This document shows positions 38,846 through 47,262 of a stretch of DNA of 64,000 nucleotides, piece by piece. The notes below the pieces were generated by a model. It made no database searches, had not been told where the DNA came from, and worked only from the letters and a program-made list of their open reading frames with translations. Each line of letters opens with the position of its first letter. The first letter of the stretch is position 1. The stretch spans positions 2,046,001 to 2,110,000 of the forward strand of contig NZ_CP049801.1 in the NCBI RefSeq assembly GCF_011578045.1. The letters are read 5' to 3'. The stretch is from Acinetobacter shaoyimingii (GTDB lineage: Bacteria > Pseudomonadota > Gammaproteobacteria > Pseudomonadales > Moraxellaceae). Made by a program: the position numbers and the translations under genes.

Positions 38846-39568
38846 TTAGATATCTGTAATCCATGTCAAAACATAGTCTTCTTCACTTCGCCAAAACCCT
38901 TGGTACTCGTGCTTTAAATAAAATTTCTTTTGTAAAACAGGGTCAAATTTTAGTGTTATTTTTTGCTTTAAACAGTCTATCTCAGTGATATGAACTTCCA
39001 AAAAATCAATATATTGCTGCACTTTTTCATAGACAGCTTTATACAAACTCTCTTTTATAGAAAAACTTAAAGTCAGAAATTGAACAAAGTTTAATTTTGC
39101 GCCAGCTTGTAATTCCCAAAGCAGTATTTCCGTCTGATTTAGAATTAAATGTACACTTTGCTCTGCAAAATCTTGATCTACCCAATGCTCAATATCTATT
39201 CCTAAATCATGTACTTGAGTTGAAACAACTACAACCACTTTATTTTGGGAATGGCTGATTGAACCTTTAATTCCTAATGGCCACTGTGGCAGCTTCTCAG
39301 TCAATGACGTAATCGAAGTCGTAACTTTGAAATGACGTCTTAACATCATCTGTGCCAGCAATCTTGCACTACAGAATTCAATGATTCTTTTTTTACAGGC
39401 CTGTCTTAAATAGGTTGGATGATGTTCATCAAAGTTAAGACTTAAAGTATTTAAACTTTCTAAATCAATTTGGTAAGTGATAAATGAAGGATCAAGTAAA
39501 ATTTCTTCTGCATAATGACCTATCGTATCAATGAATATCGGATCAAAAATTAACCTGTTCGTCGTCAT
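38846..39568 (-). CDS. entD: 4'-phosphopantetheinyl transferase (EntD-type)
   Basis: Converts the apo carrier domains of the NRPS and ArCP to holo form with CoA. About 240 residues. The Sfp/EntD magnesium motif is DLGIDIEHW and the second motif is LSFSIKESLYKAVYEKV; EntD-like GSISHSQNKVVV precedes them. The start is uncertain: the ATG at 39566-39568 is used, since the GTG six codons upstream directly abuts AAGGAG and has no usable spacing. It is divergent from the PepSY operon; the Fur-like palindrome at 39691-39707 may control both. Confidence 0.9.
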   Translation of the reverse strand: MTTNRLIFDPIFIDTIGHYAEEILLDPSFITYQIDLESLNTLSLNFDEHHPTYLRQACKKRIIEFCSARLLAQMMLRRHFKVTTSITSLTEKLPQWPLGIKGSISHSQNKVVVVVSTQVHDLGIDIEHWVDQDFAEQSVHLILNQTEILLWELQAGAKLNFVQFLTLSFSIKESLYKAVYEKVQQYIDFLEVHITEIDCLKQKITLKFDPVLQKKFYLKHEYQGFWRSEEDYVLTWITDI

Positions 39569-39690
39569 GATTGCACGCTCTTTCACTCCTTAAACAAACC
39601 CAAAAATCACTTTTTCTTGCGCAAACAGCCTGTGTACAGGATTATGTGTCGTTATTCATATAATTAATAGTAAATAATTATTATATACAT

Positions 39691-39710
39691 TTGATAATGA
39701 TTATCAATTC
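39691..39710 (+). promoter_or_regulatory. Fur-box-like palindrome between entD and the PepSY operon
   Basis: TTGATAA-TGA-TTATCAA, an excellent dyad containing GATAATGATTATC. It lies 40 bases upstream of the DUF3325 gene and about 120 upstream of entD. Confidence 0.8.
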
Positions 39711-39749
39711 TATATACTATACAACGAAATTGAATAATACGCTTATAAC

Positions 39750-40004
39750 ATGAATATCTTGGGTATCTTCCTGACTACTTTGGGCGCAGTGCTGTTCTAT
39801 TTTAGTCATCCAAATCAGTATTTACTGAAACAACCTTTGCCATCTTTTTTTAGAATTTTGGCAATTTCCAGCTTGCTCATGGGCTTGGTTTTACTACTTT
39901 TATGCATGTCAAAAGTGACTGCTGTATTCCTATGGTTGGTATTGATGATCTGTATTTGGTCATTCTTTCCATTTATTCCCCTTTTTAAGCGGAGTATTCA
40001 GTAA
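39750..40004 (+). CDS. DUF3325-like small inner-membrane protein
   Basis: 84 residues with about three hydrophobic helices (MNILGIFLTTLGAVLFYF, then ILAISSLLMGLVLLLLCM, then VFLWLVLMICIWSFFPFIPL). Small proteins of this kind precede PepSY-type reductases beside TonB receptors in many gammaproteobacteria, as in the fpvGHJK region of Pseudomonas. The DUF number is from memory of such operons and is tentative. The stop overlaps the next start (TAATG). Confidence 0.7.
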   Translation: MNILGIFLTTLGAVLFYFSHPNQYLLKQPLPSFFRILAISSLLMGLVLLLLCMSKVTAVFLWLVLMICIWSFFPFIPLFKRSIQ

Positions 40005-40303
40005 TGGCAAAGCAAATCAAAAATCATATTCAACCAGACTGGATCAGTAAGACCATCGCTGGTGGTGTTTTAGGGCTCAGTTTCTCAGTTGCTATTGCAA
40101 ATTTACTCGTGCTTTTCGGCAAAGATTACCTTGAACTTAGCCTGATTAGACAGTTTGGCATGTGGACCATTCCATGGCTGTGGATGACGATATTTTTCGC
40201 CACATATTTTATTCCTAAAGGTAAAACCGCTTTATACATCTTTGTGGTGGCGAATGTCATCGCTTATGTATTGTTATTCAGTTTTCGGGGGCAATCAGCA
40301 TGA
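40004..40303 (+). CDS. DUF3649-like small inner-membrane protein
   Basis: 99 residues, about three membrane helices (TIAGGVLGLSFSVAIANLLV, then WTIPWLWMTIFFATYF, then ALYIFVVANVIAYVLLF). Middle member of a three-gene, overlapping operon with the PepSY protein (ATGA overlap at 40300). Probably a subunit or partner of the ferrisiderophore reductase; the function is inferred from context and the family assignment is tentative. Confidence 0.7.
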   Translation: MAKQIKNHIQPDWISKTIAGGVLGLSFSVAIANLLVLFGKDYLELSLIRQFGMWTIPWLWMTIFFATYFIPKGKTALYIFVVANVIAYVLLFSFRGQSA

Positions 40304-41907
40304 AAGTACGTTCAGATGTAATGAAGCTTTCGAAAAGTATGCATACATGGGTGGGTATTACATCAGGTATCTTATTGTTTATCTGTTTTTTTGCTGGTGG
40401 ATTGAGTATGTTCCAATATCAATTCAGCAAATGGGCCACACCACAGCAGCAAGTCCTGAATAAGATTCAACCAGATCAATATCAGCAACTTATTGATAAA
40501 GTGCAACAGCAATTTCCTGAAACTCAACAATCTTTCAGCTTAAGTTTTCAAGACAATGAGTTTTATTATGCGCCTCTGAGTTGGAAAGAAAAACGTGGCA
40601 GAGGGTTCAACCGCGATCAGACCTCATGGCTAGCATCATTGGATGAAAATGGCGAGCTTGTGACACGGCAGGAAAATTTGTCAAAAGCAGGCTGGCTCAT
40701 CGAGCAACTCCATGAAACCGCTGGTATACCAGGCATTATTGGACATGAAGGTTTGGGTGTCTATGTCATGGGCGTTGTGTCTGTGCTGTATTTTCTTGCC
40801 ATTATGTCGGGTCTATTTATCTTGCTCCCGACATTGGTGAAAGACTATTTTGCCATCCGTCCTGGTAAAAATAAAAAACGCTTCTGGTTAGATACACATA
40901 ATGTTGTAGGCATTACCAGTTTACCCTTTCACATTATCATCAGTATTACAGTCATCGTATTTGCTTTCCATGATTTGTTTTACGACTCGATTAACCATCT
41001 TGCTTTAAATAATGCCAGCAGACCTAAACCTCCTGTGGCAGAGCGCATGATTGAAACAAGTCCCTCGCAGCTAAGCATTGAAAAAATTCTACATAAAGTT
41101 AAAGAAGTTTCACCAGAGTATACAATAGATTATATTGAATTCAGTGACTTAGAAAATCCTGAAAAAGCCAATGCGCGTATTGCACTGTATAGTGGTGAAC
41201 AAATGCTACGTGGTGCGAGCAATGACTTTATGCGTATGAACCCATATGAGGTTGATCGTTATAATCATAGTGGCATCCACACCCAAGCTGGTGCTGGTGA
41301 AACCGCCATCAATGCAATGTTTAGCCTGCATTTTGGTAGTTATGGTGGCAATCCTGTTCGCTGGATTTATCTAATCTTAGGACTAGGTGGAGCATTCCTC
41401 TTTTATTCAGGCAATATCTTGTGGATTGAAACACGTGCACGAAAACAAAAACGTCCCCAAGATCCGATTCCGACTCAGCGCAAAGATGTGGTGTTCATGG
41501 CCAATCTCACCATTGGAACTTGCTTAGGTTGCATTATCGGGATTATCGGCGCACTCGTCATTGGACGATGGGTTTTGGCATTGTGGTCAGTTCAAAGTGC
41601 CAATCACCTGTTTATGAACAGTTATTATGGTCTTTTTTTCTTGAGCATCATTTACACCTTTATTACGGGCTATGCCAAAGCGCTTCCACAACTATTACTC
41701 AGTATTAGTATCCTGTTATTTGCGATGCCTATAACATCTGCGATTGCGGTTATTTTTCCCGACTTAGGTTTGGGCTCATATCATGCATATTTAAGTACTT
41801 TAGACATTGTTGCCTTGTTATTTGCCCTCGCCTTTCTACGTTTCTATCAACAGGCGAAAGACCGAAAACAAGCTGCGACGGCAGGCTCTTTATGGGCGGT
41901 TAAATAA
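40300..41907 (+). CDS. PepSY-domain inner-membrane protein, probable ferrisiderophore reductase
   Basis: 535 residues. It opens with KSMHTWVGITSGILLFICFF, the PepSY-TM first helix with its conserved His, followed by a periplasmic domain and further helices; a second HNVVGITSLPFH helix carries more His residues that could bind heme. Relatives such as Pseudomonas FpvG reduce iron from siderophores at the inner membrane. The four-base overlap with the upstream gene and the Fur-like site support an iron role. Here it may assist iron release alongside the Fes esterase. Confidence 0.85.
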   Translation: MKVRSDVMKLSKSMHTWVGITSGILLFICFFAGGLSMFQYQFSKWATPQQQVLNKIQPDQYQQLIDKVQQQFPETQQSFSLSFQDNEFYYAPLSWKEKRGRGFNRDQTSWLASLDENGELVTRQENLSKAGWLIEQLHETAGIPGIIGHEGLGVYVMGVVSVLYFLAIMSGLFILLPTLVKDYFAIRPGKNKKRFWLDTHNVVGITSLPFHIIISITVIVFAFHDLFYDSINHLALNNASRPKPPVAERMIETSPSQLSIEKILHKVKEVSPEYTIDYIEFSDLENPEKANARIALYSGEQMLRGASNDFMRMNPYEVDRYNHSGIHTQAGAGETAINAMFSLHFGSYGGNPVRWIYLILGLGGAFLFYSGNILWIETRARKQKRPQDPIPTQRKDVVFMANLTIGTCLGCIIGIIGALVIGRWVLALWSVQSANHLFMNSYYGLFFLSIIYTFITGYAKALPQLLLSISILLFAMPITSAIAVIFPDLGLGSYHAYLSTLDIVALLFALAFLRFYQQAKDRKQAATAGSLWAVK

Positions 41908-42125
41908 TACCTGCATTCCTAAATCACAACTTCTTAAATATAGATCGAAGTCACCAGTCCTTACATTGAATGATTATCCATTTTGTAAGGGCTAGTTGAT
42001 CTCGATAGTGATTAACCAAATTGGAAATGCGCATTTGGGCGCTCATAAATGTGAATCACTGATTCAGCATTTTTCAATAGGTCAGGCTCAGTACATTATT
42101 CCTCATAAGAATGGAGAACGATGCT

Positions 42126-42869
42126 ATGCAAGATACATGCTTTAATATGTTTTGCCTTCCTCCTGCAGGATGTAACGCAAATATTTATTTTCCATGGAAA
42201 AAACAAGTTTCGGATGACATCAATATTATTCCGCTGGAATATCCCGGTCACGGTACAAAACTTTCTCAACCCTTCATCAATCATGTTGATTTACTTGCAG
42301 AACACCTTATGAATGAGATGTTGGCCTATTCAGATACGCCCTTTATTCTGTTTGGACACAGTCTAGGCGGTGGTCTAATCTGGAAAATTCTGGAAAAGCT
42401 TCAGCATCACCCCATGCTACAACAACTCAAACTCATAATGATCAGTAGCCGACCTGAACATGATTATGCTCAACATCTGACTCAAAAGCATCTGCTGAAT
42501 GATCAAGATATTTTACAGGAAATACGCAAGTACAATTACTTACCTGATCAGGTCTTAAATAATCCATCACTGTTACAGTTTTGTCTCAAGGTCATTCGTC
42601 ATGATTTTGCTTTAAGTGATCAGCTGATTGCCGAAAAGGTTAAGCAAACTTCGATACCCTTAATGGCATTTTATGGAAAGGACGATCCAGATATACCGAA
42701 TGCCATCATGATGGAGGCATGGCAAAAACATACGACCGCGTGGTTAGGTTGCCAAATACTATCAGGAAATCATTTTTATTTTACTGAACCCAGGGTACTC
42801 AAACAACTGCTCCAATATATTCAAGATATTGTTCAACAACATCTAATGCCACCCCAATCCATCCTTTGA
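42126..42869 (+). CDS. Stand-alone type II thioesterase
   Basis: About 247 residues, an alpha/beta hydrolase of the GrsT/RifR type that clears misloaded carrier domains in NRPS lines. Signatures are NMFCLPPAGCNANIYFPWKK near the start, LEYPGHGTK, the nucleophile elbow LFGHSLGGGLIWKIL, and the late Asp and His in FYGKDDPD and LSGNHFYF. The start is the ATG at 42126 with GGAG nine bases upstream; an earlier in-frame ATG at 42111 overlaps that site. It sits about 200 bases after the PepSY gene, with no Fur-like site seen. Confidence 0.88.
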   Translation: MQDTCFNMFCLPPAGCNANIYFPWKKQVSDDINIIPLEYPGHGTKLSQPFINHVDLLAEHLMNEMLAYSDTPFILFGHSLGGGLIWKILEKLQHHPMLQQLKLIMISSRPEHDYAQHLTQKHLLNDQDILQEIRKYNYLPDQVLNNPSLLQFCLKVIRHDFALSDQLIAEKVKQTSIPLMAFYGKDDPDIPNAIMMEAWQKHTTAWLGCQILSGNHFYFTEPRVLKQLLQYIQDIVQQHLMPPQSIL

Positions 42870-42953
42870 AATATCAATCTATATAAATCGATATAATTTG
42901 AGGTCATCTCGACAAGGGAATAACCCTTGTTATCAATTCATGTCTTATTTGTG

Positions 42954-43012
42954 TTGTTTATACCTAAAACACTTTGTTTATACCTAAAACACGTTGTTTA
43001 TACCTAAAACAC
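42954..43012. repeat. Three tandem 20-bp repeats
   Basis: Three copies of TTGTTTATACCTAAAACAC, at 42954, 42974 and 42994, separated by single variable bases (period 20). Each copy with its flanks has GTGTT...AACAC arms. The array is too short and lacks spacers, so it is not a CRISPR array. Confidence 0.85.
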
Positions 43013-43162
43013 AAGGCATGGTTGAAACACCAACAAGCGCTAGATTCCACATTGATGCATTCGATGTATTTATTCAAAAATTCACAATAATAATCGGGCT
43101 AAACATTCAAACCTTAAACATTCAAAATGCATTCAGAGATAATTTAAAGTGTAAAAACCTTC

Positions 43163-43212
43163 ATGATACCCCCACTCTGAGCCGGATGTGGCGCAGAACA
43201 AGGGAGTATCAT
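43163..43212. repeat. 50-base nested imperfect palindrome
   Basis: Outer arms ATGATACCCCC (43163-43173) and AGGGAGTATCAT (43201-43212), inner arms TCTGAGCC/GGCGCAGA around a GGATGT loop. It would fold into one long hairpin with a single inner A-G mismatch. It has no T-tract. Confidence 0.75.
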
Positions 43213-43405
43213 TGATCATTTAGATACGAGTCAATGAGCTTTGATTTGAAAGGATTCTATTGCTAAACAAATGAAATAATGAATAATTTAATCATCTTTT
43301 ATAGCCTCAAACATTCCTGCTTTTACAGCTAATAAACCCAAACTTCATTATTTATCGATAAAAAGAATATCATTCTATCAAATTGATTTTTATATTTTTT
43401 ATAAA

Positions 43406-45346
43406 TCAGAAACTATAAGCCAATTTAGCAAAATAGTTACGACCATAAACTTTGGTATTAAAGGCTGTATCTTTATCTTCAAGATCTACATCTGATAGAT
43501 TTTTAATACCATAATCCAACTTCAAATTTTGGCTTAAATTTGAAGAGAAAGCTAAATTATAGAGGGTATAACCGCCAAGTTCTTTACCTGTATTGGCATT
43601 AAGGGTTTGTTTACCAATATAATTGGCATCTGCAACAACGCGGAAATTATTCACTGGTTCCCAGTTTACTGCCAAGTTCGCCATCCATTCAGGTCGTTCA
43701 GTTAAATCAACTTTTTTAGGTTTAGAGACATCTTTCGCATCAAGATAAGTCGCATTTGCTTTAAAGTTCAGTTTGTCATTGACGTTATAACCACCCGTTA
43801 ATTCCACGCCTTTAATTTTAGCTTCAGAAATGTTTTCCCAGATATTGGGGAAAAGATCTTCATAACGTGGATCAGACTTAGCCAAACTTACACGACTAAT
43901 TAAATTATCTACTTCATTCTGGAAGAGTGTAACTCCTGCATTCCAGTTCTGACGTTTGATCAATAGTGAAGCTTCATAGTTGGTACTTTCTTCAGCTTCT
44001 AAATCTGGATTTCCACGAATTTTACATGTACCGCCACAACTCACCATATTATAGTCATAATTTAATTGGTAAGCTGAAGGAACCTTATAGGCTTGACCAA
44101 ATCCCCCCTTGGCAACGATACCATCTGCAATTTCATAGCTCAAATAGCCTTTACCGGTAAATTTACCATCAAAATTGTCATAATCATCATAGCGACCACC
44201 TAAAGTCAACGTCAGACGATCGTTAATATGGGTATCATTTTGAACAAAAACACCGATGTTTTCTTGCTCAGTACCACCTGATAAATAAGAGACTTTATCT
44301 GTTATTTCTTGTTTTTTATAGTCAGAACCTACAGTCATGTTGTTATTTAACCAATTAAAGTTGGTAAACAAACGTGCATTTAGATTGTCTTGTTTATAGT
44401 GACGTTGCTGAGGATTATCATATTCACTGTCATAGTCATCAATTTTACCGGACTCTTTACCAATATAGGCTTCCGTTTTACCCCAAGACCAGTTCCCCCG
44501 ATGGGTAATACCAATATTGGTCCGCTCCATTTCCATTGCTTGCCAAGACGTTAGACTATCTCGAGTCAGTGGGCGCTTATCTTTATTATAGGTTAGATCC
44601 AAATCGAGACTTTGTTGGTCATTCACATCCCAAGTCAAAGCACCTTGAATATTTTGAGTGTCTTTTTCAACAAAATAATATTCTTCAGGGTCTGAACCAG
44701 GACGATTCCACGCATCACGATGGTAGACATCTCCAGATAAATTAAAACTAAGCTGATCTGTTAAACCACCACGCAAGTTAAATCCGTAGCGGTGTTGATT
44801 TTTACCTTCGCCATTTTCAGCACGATTAAATTGAGTAAAGACTTGACCGTTAAGTTGTCCAACCTCGCCCTTTTTGGTAATGATATTGATGACCCCACCC
44901 ATAGCATCAGAACCATATAGCGATGACATCGGACCACGAATCACTTCAATACGTTCAATACTATTCAGCGGAATCGAACTCCAGTCAAAATCATTACCAC
45001 GCCACATCGCACCACTGGAAGTAGTCCGTTTACCATTGACTAAGATCAACGTATAAGAACCAGAAGTATCCTGCATTCCTCGAATAATGATTTTGTCTTG
45101 TCCAGAATTGTAGTTATACACCCCAGCTTCTCTGTTCAATACTTCAGCAATATTGGTTGCAGCACTTTTTTCAATATCCTCAGCCGTGACCACGCTGATC
45201 GAAGCAGGTGCTTTCGTCAGATCCTGTTCTGCTAAAGAAGCTGAAACGACAATGGTTTCCAGACGTTGAGAATCGCTTGGAACATCAGCAAAAGCATGTG
45301 CAGTAATAAGCCCGACACACACAGCTAAAATTGAACGTTGAAACAC
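43406..45346 (-). CDS. TonB-dependent outer-membrane receptor for catecholate siderophores
   Basis: 646 residues. A signal peptide is expected to be cut after AHAFA; then come a TonB-box-like segment (LETIVVSAS), the plug (SISVVTAEDIEKSAATNIAE, IIIRGM, GPMSSLYGSDAMGGVINIIT), and a 22-strand-type barrel ending in a terminal aromatic (AKLAYSF). The plug is of the FepA/CirA/BfrA type. A strong Fur-like palindrome lies 30 bases upstream. Its closeness to the synthesis cluster makes it the likely receptor for the locus product, which is inference. Confidence 0.92.
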   Translation of the reverse strand: MFQRSILAVCVGLITAHAFADVPSDSQRLETIVVSASLAEQDLTKAPASISVVTAEDIEKSAATNIAEVLNREAGVYNYNSGQDKIIIRGMQDTSGSYTLILVNGKRTTSSGAMWRGNDFDWSSIPLNSIERIEVIRGPMSSLYGSDAMGGVINIITKKGEVGQLNGQVFTQFNRAENGEGKNQHRYGFNLRGGLTDQLSFNLSGDVYHRDAWNRPGSDPEEYYFVEKDTQNIQGALTWDVNDQQSLDLDLTYNKDKRPLTRDSLTSWQAMEMERTNIGITHRGNWSWGKTEAYIGKESGKIDDYDSEYDNPQQRHYKQDNLNARLFTNFNWLNNNMTVGSDYKKQEITDKVSYLSGGTEQENIGVFVQNDTHINDRLTLTLGGRYDDYDNFDGKFTGKGYLSYEIADGIVAKGGFGQAYKVPSAYQLNYDYNMVSCGGTCKIRGNPDLEAEESTNYEASLLIKRQNWNAGVTLFQNEVDNLISRVSLAKSDPRYEDLFPNIWENISEAKIKGVELTGGYNVNDKLNFKANATYLDAKDVSKPKKVDLTERPEWMANLAVNWEPVNNFRVVADANYIGKQTLNANTGKELGGYTLYNLAFSSNLSQNLKLDYGIKNLSDVDLEDKDTAFNTKVYGRNYFAKLAYSF

Positions 45347-45374
45347 CAGAAGCTCTCCCTTTCATTGTAATTTG

Positions 45375-45399
45375 AATGATAATGATATTAATTATCATT
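45375..45399 (-). promoter_or_regulatory. Fur-box-like palindrome before the TonB receptor
   Basis: Arms AATGATAAT and ATTATCATT with a 7-base spacer, containing GATAATGATATTAATTATC. It lies 29 bases upstream of the receptor start on the minus strand. Confidence 0.85.
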
Positions 45400-45606
45400 T
45401 ACTAAATGCGCAGATAATACCCTTATCATTTTTTAAAAACAAGTGAAAATGCGTTGAGTAATTGATCAAATCATCAATAATGTGATGGTTCTGAATCAAT
45501 ATATGAAACTGCAAATTTGAAATACAAACTGGAAATCAAGTAAATATGTTAAATGATACAAAAATAGGGCTATAAACTACCGAAAGCCTAGCATCTTCGA
45601 ATTTCA

Positions 45607-45887
45607 ATGAAAAAATCTACGTGAACATTGGGACAATAACTCAAGAACCAACGAGATCCCAGCGTTACCCTCTTATCAAAAAAAGGTTGTTGCTAAAGTG
45701 CCTTATATTTTATTGGCATTATTTTTAGGTGGATTTGGTGCTCATAAGTTCTATGCTGGAAAAAATCGGCTTAGGTATTCTTTATTTAATTTTCTGTTGG
45801 ACGTATATTCCATCAATTTTTGCTTTTATTGAAATGATTGTTGCATGTTGCAAAACATCTGAAAGTAATGGTCAAATTGTTGTTTAA
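45607..45887 (+). pseudogene. TM2-domain membrane protein gene with two frameshifts
   Basis: Read with two single-base corrections, this encodes about 93 residues: MKNLREHWDNNSRTNEIPAL..., then a TM2 domain (YILLALFLGGFGAHKFYAG, then IGLGILYLIFCWTYIPSIFAF) and a short tail to TAA. As given, the ATG frame stops after five codons. One extra A occurs in the A6 run at 45610-45615 and another in the A6 run at 45760-45765; removing one A from each restores one frame. This is either a pseudogene or two homopolymer errors. A terminator follows, so the transcription unit once existed. Confidence 0.7.
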
Positions 45888-45896
45888 TTCTAAATT

Positions 45897-45926
45897 AGCC
45901 TGAAAATGTTCAGGCTATTATTTTTT
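45897..45926 (+). terminator. Rho-independent terminator after the TM2 gene
   Basis: Perfect stem AGCCTGAA/TTCAGGCT with a 4-base loop, then ATTATTTTTTG. Confidence 0.85.
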
Positions 45927-46157
45927 GTAAGATTGGGGTCTATTGAAAATTCACAGAAGGTTGCGATGACCAACATTTCGAAAATGACTTCATTCAATAA
46001 GCCAAACACTTGTAAAATAATTTTATAAGAATTTGAAATTCCAGAAGATTCCGATCTGGGTTAATCCCAACCTTCAATACAAAATAAAAAACCTCAACTG
46101 CATAATTCAAAGCAATTGAAGTTTTAGAAATCATATAAATGATACGATTATAAAATT

Positions 46158-46234
<77 letters not shown>

Positions 46235-46581
46235 TTTAAATACTGATATATCAAGTATTTCGGCTTCAGATACTAGCTAAAATAAAAATGAAATACAAGA
46301 ACTTTCATAGACAAAGCGACATTATGACTAAATTATAAACAAAGAATTTACGCTTTGTTAAATGACTGAAAAAAAATCGTGCAGATGCTCTTTTTTCAAC
46401 ATCATAATTGCTAATTTTATTGCTGTTTTTGTAGCTCAACTTTGCTTTCAATATCCTAAAATATATAGCCAATGACGATATTTTGTCTGAGAAATGCGTA
46501 AATTTGATTTCTTTAGTTGTAATTTCTCAGACTTCATTTCAAACTTAGCCCGAAATTTTCACTTGCAAAAATGTAAAGGTT
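46235..46581. other. Intergenic region between the tRNA and the acyltransferase gene
   Basis: About 350 AT-rich bases holding the tRNA promoter (minus) and that of the next gene (plus). I see no gene, repeat or operator. Confidence 0.4.
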
Positions 46582-47142
46582 ATGAAAAAACAACTCGGTG
46601 AACTTGCTTTTAAACTTGCTGGTGTTCAATACCACGTCGAACCTAATGTACTTGAAAATAAACAAGTGATCATTGGTTTCGAACACACCACAATGATGGA
46701 TGCAGTACTTTCAATTGCATTGTTCCAAATTCATGGTATTAAAATTCATACCCTCATCAAAAAAGAGCTGTTTAAAGGTCCATTTAAGCCATTATTAGAA
46801 GGGATTGGTGGAATTGCAGTTGACCGTAAGTCAAATCGCGATATCGTGACTCAAATGGTTGAGCAATTCCAAAATAATGACACCTTTAACTTAGTGATTG
46901 CCCCTGAAGCTACACGTGCAAAAAATGGTGAAGAACGTAGACCGATCCGTACTGGATTTTGGCATATTGCCAAAGCAGCCAATGTCCCTATTGTGTTTTT
47001 ATTCGTCAATCAAAAAACCAAAAAAGGCGGAATTTTTGGGAAAATTTACCCAACAGATTTAGATTCTGATTTAGCCAAAATCAAAGCCATGTATAAAGAA
47101 TATACAGGCCTAGATATTGTGATACCAGAACCTAAAAACTAA
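46582..47142 (+). CDS. PlsC-like 1-acylglycerol-3-phosphate acyltransferase family protein
   Basis: 186 residues. The HX4D acyltransferase motif is FEHTTMMDAV (around residues 35-40), followed by GGIAVDRKSN and the glycerol-phosphate-binding motif in the form PEATRAKNGEER (EATR where EGTR is usual), and NVPIVFLFV. No clear membrane anchor is present, and the protein is shorter than PlsC proper (about 240). Likely a soluble or peripheral phospholipid acyltransferase; the acceptor is unknown. Confidence 0.82.
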   Translation: MKKQLGELAFKLAGVQYHVEPNVLENKQVIIGFEHTTMMDAVLSIALFQIHGIKIHTLIKKELFKGPFKPLLEGIGGIAVDRKSNRDIVTQMVEQFQNNDTFNLVIAPEATRAKNGEERRPIRTGFWHIAKAANVPIVFLFVNQKTKKGGIFGKIYPTDLDSDLAKIKAMYKEYTGLDIVIPEPKN

Positions 47143-47262
47143 AAGTATTTGACATAGTTCTCTATTTTTATTAGTATTTTTAAATAGAGCTCATTCTCTG
47201 AGCTCTTCTTTTGTTAAATGTTAAAAAACAATAATCAAAAAAAAATAAAATAGAGAATAAAC

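Larger units (their letters stand above)
42870..43405. other. 535-base region with tandem repeats and a nested hairpin
   Basis: Between the convergent thioesterase and receptor genes. It holds a small hairpin (ACAAGGG/CCCTTGT at 42912-42930, a possible terminator), three 20-bp direct repeats (42954-43012) and a long nested inverted repeat (43163-43212). No convincing gene: a 73-codon frame at 42994-43215 lies over these repeats and looks accidental. Confidence 0.6.

Noticed and set aside
42954..43012. CRISPR-like short repeat array
   Set aside because: The three 20-bp copies are separated by a single base, with no spacers and no cas genes nearby.
42994..43215. 73-codon frame between the thioesterase and receptor genes
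   Set aside because: It begins inside the third direct repeat and ends inside the nested palindrome, has no ribosome site and shows no protein-like composition.
23985..45346. Acinetobactin, fimsbactin or baumannoferrin cluster
   Set aside because: No histamine, oxazoline-cyclising (Cy) domain, N-hydroxylating or NIS synthetase genes are present.
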